Program-made: the position numbers and the translations under genes
NCBI GenBank assembly: GCA_964403325.1
Contig: CAYOFO010000018.1
Location: 1-22,842, forward strand
Direction: 5' to 3'
Length of the DNA: 22,842 nucleotides
Origin: CAZQNF01 sp964403325
GTDB taxonomy: Bacteria > Patescibacteriota > Patescibacteriia > Magasanikbacterales > GWA2-37-8
Notes under the pieces: model-generated
Seen by the model: only the letters and a program-made list of their open reading frames with translations
The model's database searches: none
What the model was told of the DNA's origin: nothing
Shown: positions 13,920 through 22,263 of the stretch, one piece after another
How the letters are laid out: each line of letters begins with the position of its first letter
Numbering within the stretch: the stretch's first letter is position 1

Positions 13920-14465
13920 TTAAATCTTTTTTACTTGCAGTGCGTCAAGCTCTACCGGAGTTTCACGGCCAAACATGGAGACCATGACTTTTAACCGTCC
14001 GCGTTCCGGGTCGATTTGGCTAATTTTTCCTTCAAAGTTTTTAAATGGCCCGTCTACAATGCGCACAATATCTTTAACTTCAAACTCCATTTTGTGGGCA
14101 GTTTCACCAGCATTCATGCGTTTGAGCAGACTGTCCACTTCTTTTTGATCAATAGGGGTAGGAGTGGTACCTGAGCCAATAAAGCCGGTTACGTTGGGAG
14201 TGTTGCGTACCACGTACCAAGAATCATCGGTTACCACCATCTCTACCAAAATATAACCCGGAAAAATTTTTTCTTCTACCAAAACGCGTTTGCCGGCTTT
14301 TATTTTCATGCGTTTTTCTTTGGGAACCAATACGTTAAAAATTTTGTCTTGCATGTCGAAAGATTCAATGCGTTGCTCGAGGTTGCGTTTAACGTTTTCT
14401 TCGTACCCGCTGTAAGTGTGGAGGACATACCAGCGTCGGCCAAGATTAAGGGTTTGTTTTGCCAT
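13920..14465 (-). CDS. nusG: Transcription termination/antitermination factor NusG
   Basis: NusG binds RNA polymerase through its N-terminal NGN domain and links it to the ribosome or Rho through its C-terminal KOW domain. The NGN domain starts with RRWYVLHTYSGYEENVKRNL (residues 10-29) and continues with FPGYILVEM (about 68-76) and a VRNTPNVTGFIGSG segment (about 86-99). The KOW region includes VKDIVRIVDGPFKNFEGKI (about 125-143) and ends with ETPVELDALQVKKI. At 181 aa it is the normal compact form without extra domain. It lies 68 nt after secE in the conserved secE-nusG-rplK order. Confidence 0.97.
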   Translation of the reverse strand: MAKQTLNLGRRWYVLHTYSGYEENVKRNLEQRIESFDMQDKIFNVLVPKEKRMKIKAGKRVLVEEKIFPGYILVEMVVTDDSWYVVRNTPNVTGFIGSGTTPTPIDQKEVDSLLKRMNAGETAHKMEFEVKDIVRIVDGPFKNFEGKISQIDPERGRLKVMVSMFGRETPVELDALQVKKI

Positions 14466-14533
14466 AAAGAAGAAAATGGTTAGGGGTTAGTTTTGAAGGT
14501 AAAAAACAGAGCTAGACTGTGGTTAAAATAAGT

Positions 14534-14722
14534 TTAACCAGTGATGAGTTTGGTGATGCCAAGGCTGAAGAAATAGTCGAGAATGGCAAAAAAGATAGCA
14601 AAACCAACTGTCATGCCCACTACCAGCAGGCTGTAGTTGATAGTTTGTTCTTTGGTAGGCCAGGTGACTTTTTTAATTTCCCCGTAAGAGCCAACAAAGT
14701 AGTTTTTTATCGCCTGAATCAT
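14534..14722 (-). CDS. secE: Preprotein translocase subunit SecE
   Basis: SecE is the clamp-like essential subunit of the SecYEG channel. The 62-aa form has the conserved amphipathic helix EIKKVTWPTKEQT (residues 15-27) followed by one transmembrane segment (about 31-54). This is the short single-TM type usual outside the enterobacteria. It heads the secE-nusG-rplK unit behind a consensus-like promoter. The leader between promoter and ATG contains a small hairpin (CAGCC-AACA-GGCTG) followed by four Ts. secG is encoded elsewhere in this window. Confidence 0.95.
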   Translation of the reverse strand: MIQAIKNYFVGSYGEIKKVTWPTKEQTINYSLLVVGMTVGFAIFFAILDYFFSLGITKLITG

Positions 14723-14741
14723 AAAATTATGGTTTTTAAAA

Positions 14742-14755
14742 CAGCCTGTTGGCTG
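14742..14755 (-). other. Small leader hairpin upstream of secE
   Basis: On the transcribed strand CAGCC, loop AACA and GGCTG (14755-14742) are followed directly by TTTT. The 5-bp core can be extended by two weaker pairs. It lies between the promoter and the secE ATG. It may be a weak attenuator-like element; the stem is short and this is tentative. Confidence 0.35.
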
Positions 14756-14769
14756 CTATTACATTTAAA

Positions 14770-14798
14770 ATGGTAGCAGATAGAGATACTTTTGTCAA
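14770..14798 (-). promoter_or_regulatory. Sigma70-type promoter for secE-nusG-rplK
   Basis: On the minus strand a consensus -35 TTGACA (14798-14793), a 17-bp spacer and a -10 TACCAT (14775-14770) with TGC immediately upstream are present. The -35 lies 11 bp beyond the end of the preceding orphan gene. Confidence 0.82.
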
Positions 14799-14808
14799 TT
14801 CAGGGGTT

Positions 14809-15579
14809 TTAGCGATTTTCTAGAGTTTCTTCCACATCTTGAAATATAATATTAAATTGTAGCTTTTTTTCCCTTCCAGCGCCGGTTTGCTGGTCTTGGA
14901 CAATAATTTTTTCTTCAAGACCTCCTATTTTTAAACGCCTTTTTAGTGCGTTAATAGCACCAACTAGTTCAGTAATACGTTTGATCGGTTCGTCTGCACC
15001 ATGGTTTAAACTTTCTATGGAGCTAGGAGTATGTTCTTTTATAGCGTTAAGCGCTTCAATAAGTTCGTTAGCATCCCACCATCGGCAACGACTTTGATCG
15101 GTAAAAAAAAATTTTACTATTTTAGCTGCTCTTCCCACTGGCTGTCTACTTGGGCCGGAGATTATAAGTTTTTTTCCTTCATAAAAAATGTTGCAGTTAT
15201 AGTAGAAACCACTCCCTGAAGGAAAAAATATGCGTACCTTCGAGCCCGTTGTTTCGGGTGTTTCTGCAAATGGGGTTGGGTAATCTACTTTTGGTAGAGG
15301 ATTTGTTGGCGAATCAGATATGAGTGGTTCCGAGGGAAGGTAATTACATTGAGTAATGTATCCGTTAACAAAAATTATTTCAACAAAATCACCATCTTTG
15401 AGCCAGGTAGAAACAGAACCATCTTGAGTATTTTTGGCTGCATTGAGTAAACGTGCACGAACGTCGGCTTTTTCTTCAGGAGTATATCTTTGTAAGATAG
15501 TATCAAAACTGGAAGATGCTGCACGGTTAAAATTCAGCAAGAAACCTTCTAATGGAGGAAAGTTGTACGTTTCAGACAT
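14809..15579 (-). CDS. Hypothetical 256-aa protein downstream of gyrB
   Basis: A soluble protein with no recognised family. The first 55 residues are helical (FNRAASSSFDTILQRYTPEE). A small beta-rich module follows (about 60-150, with VEIIFVNGYITQCNY and then VRIFFPSGSGFYYNCNIFYE), perhaps a PilZ-like or SH3-like fold, though this is only an impression. The C-terminal 80 residues contain a helical stretch with coiled-coil character (about 175-225) and end in a strand-like region. It begins 14 nt after the gyrB stop and is probably cotranscribed with gyrB. Two Pro/Thr-rich stretches around residues 85-112 look disordered. No functional inference beyond position is warranted. Confidence 0.65.
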   Translation of the reverse strand: MSETYNFPPLEGFLLNFNRAASSSFDTILQRYTPEEKADVRARLLNAAKNTQDGSVSTWLKDGDFVEIIFVNGYITQCNYLPSEPLISDSPTNPLPKVDYPTPFAETPETTGSKVRIFFPSGSGFYYNCNIFYEGKKLIISGPSRQPVGRAAKIVKFFFTDQSRCRWWDANELIEALNAIKEHTPSSIESLNHGADEPIKRITELVGAINALKRRLKIGGLEEKIIVQDQQTGAGREKKLQFNIIFQDVEETLENR

Positions 15580-15593
15580 GTTTGTTTATGAGG

Positions 15594-17654
15594 TTAGATA
15601 TCCAAGTTTTGGACGTTTTTGGCATGGGTTTGGATAAACTTTTTGCGCTGGTCGACATCTTCACCCATGAGGATTTCAAAAGTTTCATTGGCGATTTGCG
15701 CGTCAACGACAGAAATTTGGCGTAAAGTGCGAGTGTTGGGATCCATCGTGGTTTCAAAGAGTTGTTCGGCGTTCATTTCTCCCAAACCTTTGTAACGCTG
15801 GATGTTGACTTTGACGTTTCCAATAACAAGAGCTTGGCTTTCTTCTCCGCTATCGTCGGCAAGTGGATCAATGGCAGCTGGTTTTTTGTCTTTTTCCACC
15901 AGTTTAACGCCTTTTTGTTCAGCTAAGGTTTTGAGAATAGTGTCTTTTTCAGCGTCGCTATAAGCATACTGCAGATCTTTGCCGTGCTTCACGCTGTAGA
16001 GTGGTGGCTGGGCAATGTAGATATGGTTGTTGGTAATCAGTTCGGGTAAGTAGCGATAAAAAAACGTCAACAAGAGGGTACGAATATGCGCACCGTCAAC
16101 ATCAGCATCAGTCATAATAACAATGCGATGATAGCGCAATTTGGTAATATCAAACTGTTCGCCAATATTGGTACCCAGGGCAATGAGGAGAGATTTGAGC
16201 TCGTTGTTGGCTAAAATTTTATCGAGGCGGGCCCGTTCGACATTGAGCACTTTGCCGCGCAAAGGCAGAATAGCCTGAAATTCACGTTTACGGCCTTGTT
16301 TGGCGCTGCCACCGGCCGAATCTCCTTCTACTATAAAGAGTTCGGAATCTTCGGCGTTGCGGTTGGAACAATCGGCTAGTTTGCCGGGTAGAGTAAACCC
16401 TTCGAGCGCGCCTTTACGCAGGATGGTGTCGCGGGCGATTTTGGCCGCAGCACGGGCACGGGCAGCCAAAAGACATTTGCCGATAATGGCTTCAGCATCT
16501 TTAGGGTGTTCTTCGAGGAAGATGAGTAAATTTTCCGTCATTACTGCTTCAACGGCGGTTTTGGCTTCGGAGTTGCCGAGTTTACTTTTGGTTTGGCCTT
16601 CAAATTGTGGCTCGGGAATTTTGACGGATACGACAGCGGTCATGCCTTCTTTTACATCTTCACCGCTGAGATTGGCATCTTTTTCTTTGAGAATGCCTTT
16701 GTTGCGGGCATAGGTATTGAGACTGCGGGTGAGTGCGCCGCGAAAACCAGCCACGTGAGTGCCGCCGTCTGGATTATGAATGTTGTTGGTAAAGGGAAAA
16801 AGCGCTTCGCTGTAGTCGTTGTTGTACTGGAGAGCGATTTCTACACTGACATTTTCGTATTGTTTTTCGATATAAAAAATGTTTTCGTGCTTCACTTCTT
16901 TGTTTTGGTTTAAGAAATGGACGTATGAAGCCACGCCGCCCTCGAAGTAAAATTGATAGGTGGGATTGGGGTAGGGAAGAGCGGTTTCGTCCTTAGCTTT
17001 TTCTTCGCTCGAGCGCTGGTCTTTGATGATGAGGTGGATGCCTTTCGTGAGGTAGCTATGTTGGCGCAGGTGGTCGATAATGGTTTTCCAGGTAAAGTCG
17101 ACGGTTTCAAAAATAGTGTCGTCCGGGCGAAAGGTGATAATGGTACCGGTATCTTTACATTTGCCGACCTCGGCGACTTTTTTCTTGGGATCACCATGTT
17201 CGTATTCTTGCATCCAAATTTTGCCATCACGATGTACCTCGGCTTTGGTATAGGTGGACAGAGCATTAACAACAGAGACACCTACCCCATGCAAACCACC
17301 GGAAATTTTATAGCCGCCATCACCAAATTTGCCACCAGCATGCAAAATGGTCATAACCACCTGCAGGGCGCTGACGCCTTGTTGGGGATGAATATCAACA
17401 GGAATACCGCGGCCATTGTCACGGACTTCCACCACGTGGTCGGGGAGCAGGGTGAGGGTAATCTCGGTTGCGTACCCGGCCATGGCTTCGTCGATGGAGT
17501 TGTCGACCACTTCCCAAATAAGATGGTGTAAACCGGTTTCGCCGGTCGAGCCAATATACATGCCAGGGCGACGACGGACCGCTTCCAAGCCTTCGAGAAC
17601 GGTAATATTTTTAGCGCTATAAGAGCTATCGGGAGTATTTTTTTCTGGGGGCAT
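15594..17654 (-). CDS. gyrB: DNA gyrase subunit B
   Basis: GyrB is the ATPase and TOPRIM subunit of gyrase, which introduces negative supercoils. The GHKL ATPase domain has EVVDNSIDEAMAGY (residues 48-61), RDNGRGIPVDIHPQ (78-91) and SGGLHGVGVSVVNAL (118-132). The TOPRIM domain has EGDSAGGSAKQGR (443-455), a QAILPLRGKVLNVE motif (460-473) favouring GyrB over ParE, TDADVDGAHIRTLL (515-528) and RYKGLGEMN (620-628). At 686 aa it lacks the large insertion of E. coli GyrB. A variable charged segment (about 582-608) interrupts the end of TOPRIM. A good promoter lies directly upstream (17687-17715). gyrA is not in the window. An orphan gene follows at 14 nt. Confidence 0.97.
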   Translation of the reverse strand: MPPEKNTPDSSYSAKNITVLEGLEAVRRRPGMYIGSTGETGLHHLIWEVVDNSIDEAMAGYATEITLTLLPDHVVEVRDNGRGIPVDIHPQQGVSALQVVMTILHAGGKFGDGGYKISGGLHGVGVSVVNALSTYTKAEVHRDGKIWMQEYEHGDPKKKVAEVGKCKDTGTIITFRPDDTIFETVDFTWKTIIDHLRQHSYLTKGIHLIIKDQRSSEEKAKDETALPYPNPTYQFYFEGGVASYVHFLNQNKEVKHENIFYIEKQYENVSVEIALQYNNDYSEALFPFTNNIHNPDGGTHVAGFRGALTRSLNTYARNKGILKEKDANLSGEDVKEGMTAVVSVKIPEPQFEGQTKSKLGNSEAKTAVEAVMTENLLIFLEEHPKDAEAIIGKCLLAARARAAAKIARDTILRKGALEGFTLPGKLADCSNRNAEDSELFIVEGDSAGGSAKQGRKREFQAILPLRGKVLNVERARLDKILANNELKSLLIALGTNIGEQFDITKLRYHRIVIMTDADVDGAHIRTLLLTFFYRYLPELITNNHIYIAQPPLYSVKHGKDLQYAYSDAEKDTILKTLAEQKGVKLVEKDKKPAAIDPLADDSGEESQALVIGNVKVNIQRYKGLGEMNAEQLFETTMDPNTRTLRQISVVDAQIANETFEILMGEDVDQRKKFIQTHAKNVQNLDI

Positions 17655-17686
17655 ACATCAATAAAAAAACAAGTAAAAGTAGGAAT

Positions 17687-17715
17687 ATTTTAGCATTTTT
17701 AGGGAAATTCAGCAA
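17687..17715 (-). promoter_or_regulatory. Sigma70-type promoter for gyrB
   Basis: On the minus strand a -35 box TTGCTG (17715-17710), a 17-bp spacer and a -10 box TAAAAT (17692-17687) with TGC upstream (extended -10) are present, about 32 bp before the gyrB ATG. Confidence 0.7.
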
Positions 17716-17724
17716 GGGAAAATA

Positions 17725-17750
17725 AAAGAAGAGACAGGTGTCTCTTCTTT
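17725..17750 (-). terminator. Intrinsic terminator after rnj
   Basis: AAAGAAGAGACA (17725-17736) and TGTCTCTTCTTT (17739-17750) are perfect 12-bp complementary arms. On the minus strand the hairpin is followed by TTTTATTTT. It lies 22 nt after the RNase J stop and just upstream of the gyrB promoter. Confidence 0.88.
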
Positions 17751-17771
17751 GGTTTGTGATTTTTTTATTTT

Positions 17772-19667
17772 TTACACTTCAATCACCACGGGCAAGATCA
17801 TCGGCCGCTTTTCGGTTTTGGTAAAAAGGAACTGGCCAACGGTATCACGAATTTTATTTTTGATGTAATTGGCATCGGCCCAAGACAGCGGGTCAGATTC
17901 AACGATCATCTTTTTCACTTTGTGGCGGACATCTTCAATGAGGTCTTTATTGCTCTTGAGGAAAATAAAGCCGCGAGAAATAATATCTGGATTTTGGATG
18001 AGCTTGCCGGTTTTGCTGTCAACGGTAGCAATAATGACGATCATACCATCTTCGGCGAGTACCTGACGATCGCGTAAAACCACGTGTTGCGAATCAGAGA
18101 CACCCAAGCCGTCCACAAACACATATTCACTTGGAGCTTTTTTGGGGAGCAGATTTAAGCCACTCGAACTGAGTTCAAATACCGAGCCGTTGTCTGGAAT
18201 GTAGATTTTTTCGACAGGAAAGCCGTTTTTAACAGCGAGATTACGCGCTTCTTTCAAAAAGAAATGGTTGGCGTAAACAGGCATGTAATAGTCGGGTTGG
18301 ACCTGGCTCAGCATGTCGACAATATCGCGCCTCGTTCCATGACCGGAAACATGGACGTCCATGAGGTCGCCGTGGATAACATAGTCGACTTGGCGATAAA
18401 TGCTATCTTTGAGGCGCTGCACGGTGCGTTCGTTGCCGGGGATAACCGATGAGGAAAAGATAACCGTATCGTTTTTGCGGAAACGGATAAATTTATGCTC
18501 GCCGTTCGAAATGCGATTGAGAGCAGCGTTTTCTTCGCCTTGGGCGCCGGTGCAGACAATAACGATTTTGTTTTCCGGGTATTTTTCGATTTCTCGCACG
18601 TCGATAATAACGCCTTTGCCGATTTTGATGTAACCAAGCTCACGGGCAATCTCGATGTTCATTTTCATGCTGTAGCCTTCGAGGACAACGAATTTACCGA
18701 GTTTTTGGGCAGCTTCCAAAATCCACTTTACCCGTTCCACCATGGAAGAAAATGTGGCAAGAACCACGCGTCCAGGTGCATTTTCGATGATGTCGCTTAA
18801 ATTTTTGTAGAGTTCCTCGTGCGTGGCATGACGTCCTTCGCGAGTCGCTCCCAAGCTCTCCAGCATGAGAACGCTCGGGCGTTTAACATTCTGCAGTTGG
18901 TGATAATGAATGTGGGTTGATCCGTCCTGTTCGCGTTCCATGGTCCAGTCGCCGGCATGGATGGCACTACCAGCCGGGGTTTCGAGAATAGTACCCATGG
19001 AATCCATGATAGAATGTTCTACCTGAAAGAATTTGACTCGAAAGTTGCCAAGTACGATGACGTCGTCGATGCTTTTGACAGGCATCATTTTGAGCTTGTC
19101 ACCGGTGCCTTTTTTGTAGTCTTCCTGGCGGTGTTTGATCATGGCAAGGGTGAGCGGCATGGCAATAATAGGCGGATTGCCGATTTTTTCGAGGAGGATG
19201 GGAGCGGCGCCAATATGGTCGAGGTGACCATGACTAAAGATTACGCCGCGAATGCGCCGTTCTTTACCAACTAAGTATTTGGTGTTGGGGATGACGTAGT
19301 CGATGCCGGGCATGTCTTCTTCGGGAAATTGCACGCCCATGTCGAGAATAACAATGTCTTCGCCGTATTCAAAAATGGTCATGTTGCGACCGACTTCTTC
19401 GCAGCCGCCGATGGGAATAATGCGCAGAGCATCTGCTCGCGCTGGGGTTTCGGCTGCTGCGGGAGTGTGGTTGCGTGGTGGAAGTGGGCCGCGTCCGGTG
19501 CGACCATTGCTGCGAGGTTGAAAATTTCGACTCTGAAAAGTGCGACTTTGGCTACCGCTACCAGGTCGTGGTGGTAGGCTGCGTGCTGCGGGACGGGGTG
19601 GTATAGAGCGATGCGGGACGGGGGTAGCTGCTGGAGGAGCAATCGGGTTGTTTTGAATGTCTGACAT
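17772..19667 (-). CDS. rnj: Ribonuclease J
   Basis: RNase J is a metallo-beta-lactamase/beta-CASP nuclease with 5'-3' exonuclease and endonuclease activity, central to RNA decay where RNase E is absent. The zinc motif SHGHLDH lies at residues 145-151. VEHSIMDS (216-223) and IHAGDWTME (236-244) supply further metal ligands. VLATFSSMVERV (beta-CASP) and a later HVSGHGTRRD follow. The C-terminal domain ends near RPMILPVVIEV. Total length is 631 aa. The core starts at about residue 80 (LRIIPIGGCEEVGRNM). The preceding 80 residues are an added Pro/Arg/Ser-rich, probably disordered tail that may bind RNA or partners. The Nudix gene lies 62 nt upstream on the same strand. Confidence 0.96.
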   Translation of the reverse strand: MSDIQNNPIAPPAATPVPHRSIPPRPAARSLPPRPGSGSQSRTFQSRNFQPRSNGRTGRGPLPPRNHTPAAAETPARADALRIIPIGGCEEVGRNMTIFEYGEDIVILDMGVQFPEEDMPGIDYVIPNTKYLVGKERRIRGVIFSHGHLDHIGAAPILLEKIGNPPIIAMPLTLAMIKHRQEDYKKGTGDKLKMMPVKSIDDVIVLGNFRVKFFQVEHSIMDSMGTILETPAGSAIHAGDWTMEREQDGSTHIHYHQLQNVKRPSVLMLESLGATREGRHATHEELYKNLSDIIENAPGRVVLATFSSMVERVKWILEAAQKLGKFVVLEGYSMKMNIEIARELGYIKIGKGVIIDVREIEKYPENKIVIVCTGAQGEENAALNRISNGEHKFIRFRKNDTVIFSSSVIPGNERTVQRLKDSIYRQVDYVIHGDLMDVHVSGHGTRRDIVDMLSQVQPDYYMPVYANHFFLKEARNLAVKNGFPVEKIYIPDNGSVFELSSSGLNLLPKKAPSEYVFVDGLGVSDSQHVVLRDRQVLAEDGMIVIIATVDSKTGKLIQNPDIISRGFIFLKSNKDLIEDVRHKVKKMIVESDPLSWADANYIKNKIRDTVGQFLFTKTEKRPMILPVVIEV

Positions 19668-19729
19668 AGTAAAGTGTTGGTTATCTGTAGAGATAATGTT
19701 TAAATGTAAAATTAAAAGTTTTTTGAGTT

Positions 19730-20170
19730 TTAGTTCCAGCCGAATTCGGAAAAGGGGGTGTGGTGCTGGTGGTGAGTAAGAGCAGATTGGATGTAAGGGA
19801 TAATATTGCTTGGTAATTGATCAAGAGGAAACCAGCTGAGGTCATCACATTTGTTTTCTTCCATATTTTTTGGATCACCGGTCCAGGTAGAAGAAGTAAA
19901 GAAAAAGTCTACTGTTTCTCGTTCACCGTTTTTACGGTGCATGCAATGAGTAAATTGTAAATCTTTTTCAATGAGTGTGATGCCGGTTTCTTCTTTGGCT
20001 TCACGGATAATAGCGGCAATAATGGTTTCATTTCCGTCCACATGACCAGCTGGGACGCTATAGTTGCCATCTTCGTAGCCGGTTTGGAAGCGACGGAGGA
20101 GTAGGATGGAGTTATGGTGAATTAAAAATAAATGAACGGCTGGAATGAGCTTAAAGTATTCTTTGGGCAT
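19730..20170 (-). CDS. Nudix hydrolase
   Basis: A 146-aa Nudix-family pyrophosphohydrolase. The Nudix box is intact: G42, E48 and REAKEETGI (56-64) in the GX5EX7REUXEEXGU pattern, flanked by a typical VHLFLIHHNSILLLRR strand pair (12-27). Substrates in the family range from damaged nucleotides such as 8-oxo-dGTP to NDP-sugars and mRNA caps; this member's substrate is not evident. The frame can be extended 11 codons upstream to a TTG, but ATG at 20170 is the normal start and the family fold begins soon after it. It lies between tRNA-Leu and rnj on the same strand. The C-terminus is His-rich (HHQHHT) and ends in an aromatic FGWN. Confidence 0.92.
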   Translation of the reverse strand: MPKEYFKLIPAVHLFLIHHNSILLLRRFQTGYEDGNYSVPAGHVDGNETIIAAIIREAKEETGITLIEKDLQFTHCMHRKNGERETVDFFFTSSTWTGDPKNMEENKCDDLSWFPLDQLPSNIIPYIQSALTHHQHHTPFSEFGWN

Positions 20171-20241
20171 AAAAATTTCCCGTTTTTCAATAAAAATATT
20201 CAATAATAAACGTTTGGGTAACGATTGTTATACGAGTATAG

Positions 20242-20323
20242 TGCAGATGGAGGGACTCGAACCCTCAAGCCTTGCGGCATGCGCTTCTGAGACGCACGCG
20301 TATACCAATTCCGCCACATCTGC
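20242..20323 (-). tRNA. tRNA-Leu(CAG)
   Basis: An 82-nt class II tRNA with acceptor stem GCAGATG/CATCTGC, anticodon stem TGCGT/GCGCA with loop CTCAGAA (anticodon CAG, reading CUG), a long variable arm (GCC-GCAA-GGC), T arm GAGGG-TTCGAGT-CCCTC and discriminator A. No CCA is encoded. It starts 8 nt after the stop of the solute-binding protein gene, so it may be processed from that transcript. Confidence 0.95.
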
Positions 20324-20331
20324 AAAAATAG

Positions 20332-22263
20332 TTATTTTTTCTTTTGCCAACGAGTTTTGCTGTACCAAGTAGATAGTTCGTTATAACGATCTGATGGTAA
20401 GACGGTCGTAGGGAGATTTACTCCCTGGATTTGCTTGTTGGCGATAAAAGAAAAATATGGGGTATAGAGAAACACAGCCGGGGTATTGTCCATAAGGAGG
20501 GTTTGAAATTTTTTGTACAGCTCAGCTCTTTTGGTTGGGTCATTTTCGTGGCGAGCATCTTCGAGCAGCTTGTCGGCGGAACGGTCTTTAAACTGGGCTA
20601 AGTTGAGTCCGGGGAAATCGGCTTGGGAAGAATGCCAGAAGGAAAAAGGGTCAGAATCTCCGCCTACAATTTCACCATACAAAAGTATATCAAAATTTCG
20701 TCCACGCAAAGCTTTTTTGCTTATTTCTTGAGGATCAAAGGTTTGCACTGTGCAGAGGACGCCGACTTGCATCCATTCGTGGGCAATTTCTTCGGCAACT
20801 TTTTGATAGTCGGGAGTATTGGCAGTGGTAATCGTCAGTCGTAAAAAATCACCAGCTTTATTTTTTCGATAAAAACTTTGGTGAGCTGACATTTCTTCTT
20901 GGACAGCTTGAGCGATGGAAGTTTTTACTTCTTCGAGGGTGGAAGAGGCAATGGTAGAGCTCGGAGATTGGTCTTTAGCATTTTTGATGTATTCGTCGAG
21001 CAATTCCTGGCTGCGGTCATCAAAATAATCGCTTGGTTCTACGCGGGGCCATTTTTTATCGAGAGTAGCGTTGGTTGCGTCTAGGTTAAAGGCGGAGGTT
21101 TTGAGATCAGGGGTGTAGCCCATAGTGCCCGGCAAAAAAAGTCCATTTATGATTTCGGCCTTGTGTTCGAGGGTATCGTTAACAATTTTTTCTTTGTTAA
21201 TGGCTGTGGCGAGAGCTTCGCGTAAACCAGCTTCTTTTAGCAGAGTGTTTTTTTGGTTAAAAAAAAGAGCGGTATATTGAGGGAGTTTAAAGGAATACCA
21301 GTTAAATTTGCGAGAGCTGAGATCTTTTTGGTAGGTGTTGGGGAGAAAGCTGATACTCTCCACTTCTTCTTTTTTGAGGGCAGTCAGTGCGCTTTCGTAG
21401 CTATCATAAAATTTGATGCTAAGACTGTCAAACAAAGGTTTTTTTCCGTAATAGTTGGTATTTTTATTTAAAGAGTACATTTTAATTTCGCCAAAGTCAT
21501 TTTTTACCAGTTTGTTAAATTTCCAGGCGCCGCTGCCAATGGGTTGAAGGTTGTTTTTGGCCAGTTTAAGTTGGCGGGTAGAGATATTGCCCCAGATATG
21601 TTCGGGTAATATGCCAAAAGTAAGGGTGTGTAGAAATGGACTGAAAGGTTCTTTGAGAGTAGTGCGAAAAGAGAAATCTCCAGTTTGGGTGATGGTAACC
21701 CCATCAAAAGAGGATAAGAGTGGGCTATCGGTTTCGGGGTTTTGTAGGGTTTCAAAGGTATAGACGACATCTTTAGCAGTGAGTTTTTCTCCGTCGGAGA
21801 AATAGGCGTCGCTTCGTAAAACAAAATCATAGGTTTTTTGGTCGGGGCTGAGGGTGTGGCTTTGCACTAAGTCTCCGGTCAAAGTACCTTGGCTGTAGTG
21901 GAAGAGAGAGGAGTAAATCAGTGGGGTCAGGTCGCTGTCAATATCATTAACACTTGAAAAAAGCGGGTTAAGATATTTGGGCTGCCCGATCATGGCTTCG
22001 CTGTATTCGCCGCCAGGGGCACTCGCTTTTTGGTAATGATTAAAAAAATAGGTTATTCCGAGGGTGACAGTACCAAGTATAAAAAGCGTACTCCAAATCC
22101 GAAGCCATACTTTTTCGGTAGGGGTAAGAAAATAGCTGAGATATTTGCATTGTTTCCAGCTGGGAAAGGTGGTGCCGCGAATATTTTGAACTAATCGGCG
22201 GTCAAAGTGCGAGCTGGAATTGGATTTTTTGGAAAATCCCAAAATTTTTTTAAGCCAATTCAT
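20332..22263 (-). CDS. Membrane-anchored peptide-type ABC solute-binding protein (SBP family 5)
   Basis: A 643-aa extracytoplasmic solute-binding protein of the oligopeptide/dipeptide (OppA/DppA) type. It starts with about 52 polar, basic residues, then one transmembrane segment (about 53-74). The family core follows: GGEYSEAMIGQPKYLNPLFS (84-103), a TPLIYSSLFHYSQ stretch (about 112-124), SDGEKLTAKDVVYTFE (about 157-172) and a LREALATAINKEKIV segment near residue 350. NFDILLYGE and a late FSFWHSS complete it. Unlike typical binding proteins it has no lipobox or cleavable signal; the long cytoplasmic N-terminus plus uncleaved helix is unusual. No permease or ATPase genes accompany it, so the transporter may be elsewhere or the protein may act alone in binding. 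It heads the unit with tRNA-Leu. Confidence 0.9.
   Translation of the reverse strand: MNWLKKILGFSKKSNSSSHFDRRLVQNIRGTTFPSWKQCKYLSYFLTPTEKVWLRIWSTLFILGTVTLGITYFFNHYQKASAPGGEYSEAMIGQPKYLNPLFSSVNDIDSDLTPLIYSSLFHYSQGTLTGDLVQSHTLSPDQKTYDFVLRSDAYFSDGEKLTAKDVVYTFETLQNPETDSPLLSSFDGVTITQTGDFSFRTTLKEPFSPFLHTLTFGILPEHIWGNISTRQLKLAKNNLQPIGSGAWKFNKLVKNDFGEIKMYSLNKNTNYYGKKPLFDSLSIKFYDSYESALTALKKEEVESISFLPNTYQKDLSSRKFNWYSFKLPQYTALFFNQKNTLLKEAGLREALATAINKEKIVNDTLEHKAEIINGLFLPGTMGYTPDLKTSAFNLDATNATLDKKWPRVEPSDYFDDRSQELLDEYIKNAKDQSPSSTIASSTLEEVKTSIAQAVQEEMSAHQSFYRKNKAGDFLRLTITTANTPDYQKVAEEIAHEWMQVGVLCTVQTFDPQEISKKALRGRNFDILLYGEIVGGDSDPFSFWHSSQADFPGLNLAQFKDRSADKLLEDARHENDPTKRAELYKKFQTLLMDNTPAVFLYTPYFSFIANKQIQGVNLPTTVLPSDRYNELSTWYSKTRWQKKK

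Noticed and set aside
16593..17531. Long plus-strand frames opposite gyrB (106 and 192 aa)
   Set aside because: gyrB is full length with all catalytic motifs; these frames are by-products of its codon usage.
20171..20203. TTG start for the Nudix protein
   Set aside because: An ATG at 20170 precedes the fold directly and the extra 11 residues match nothing typical of the family.
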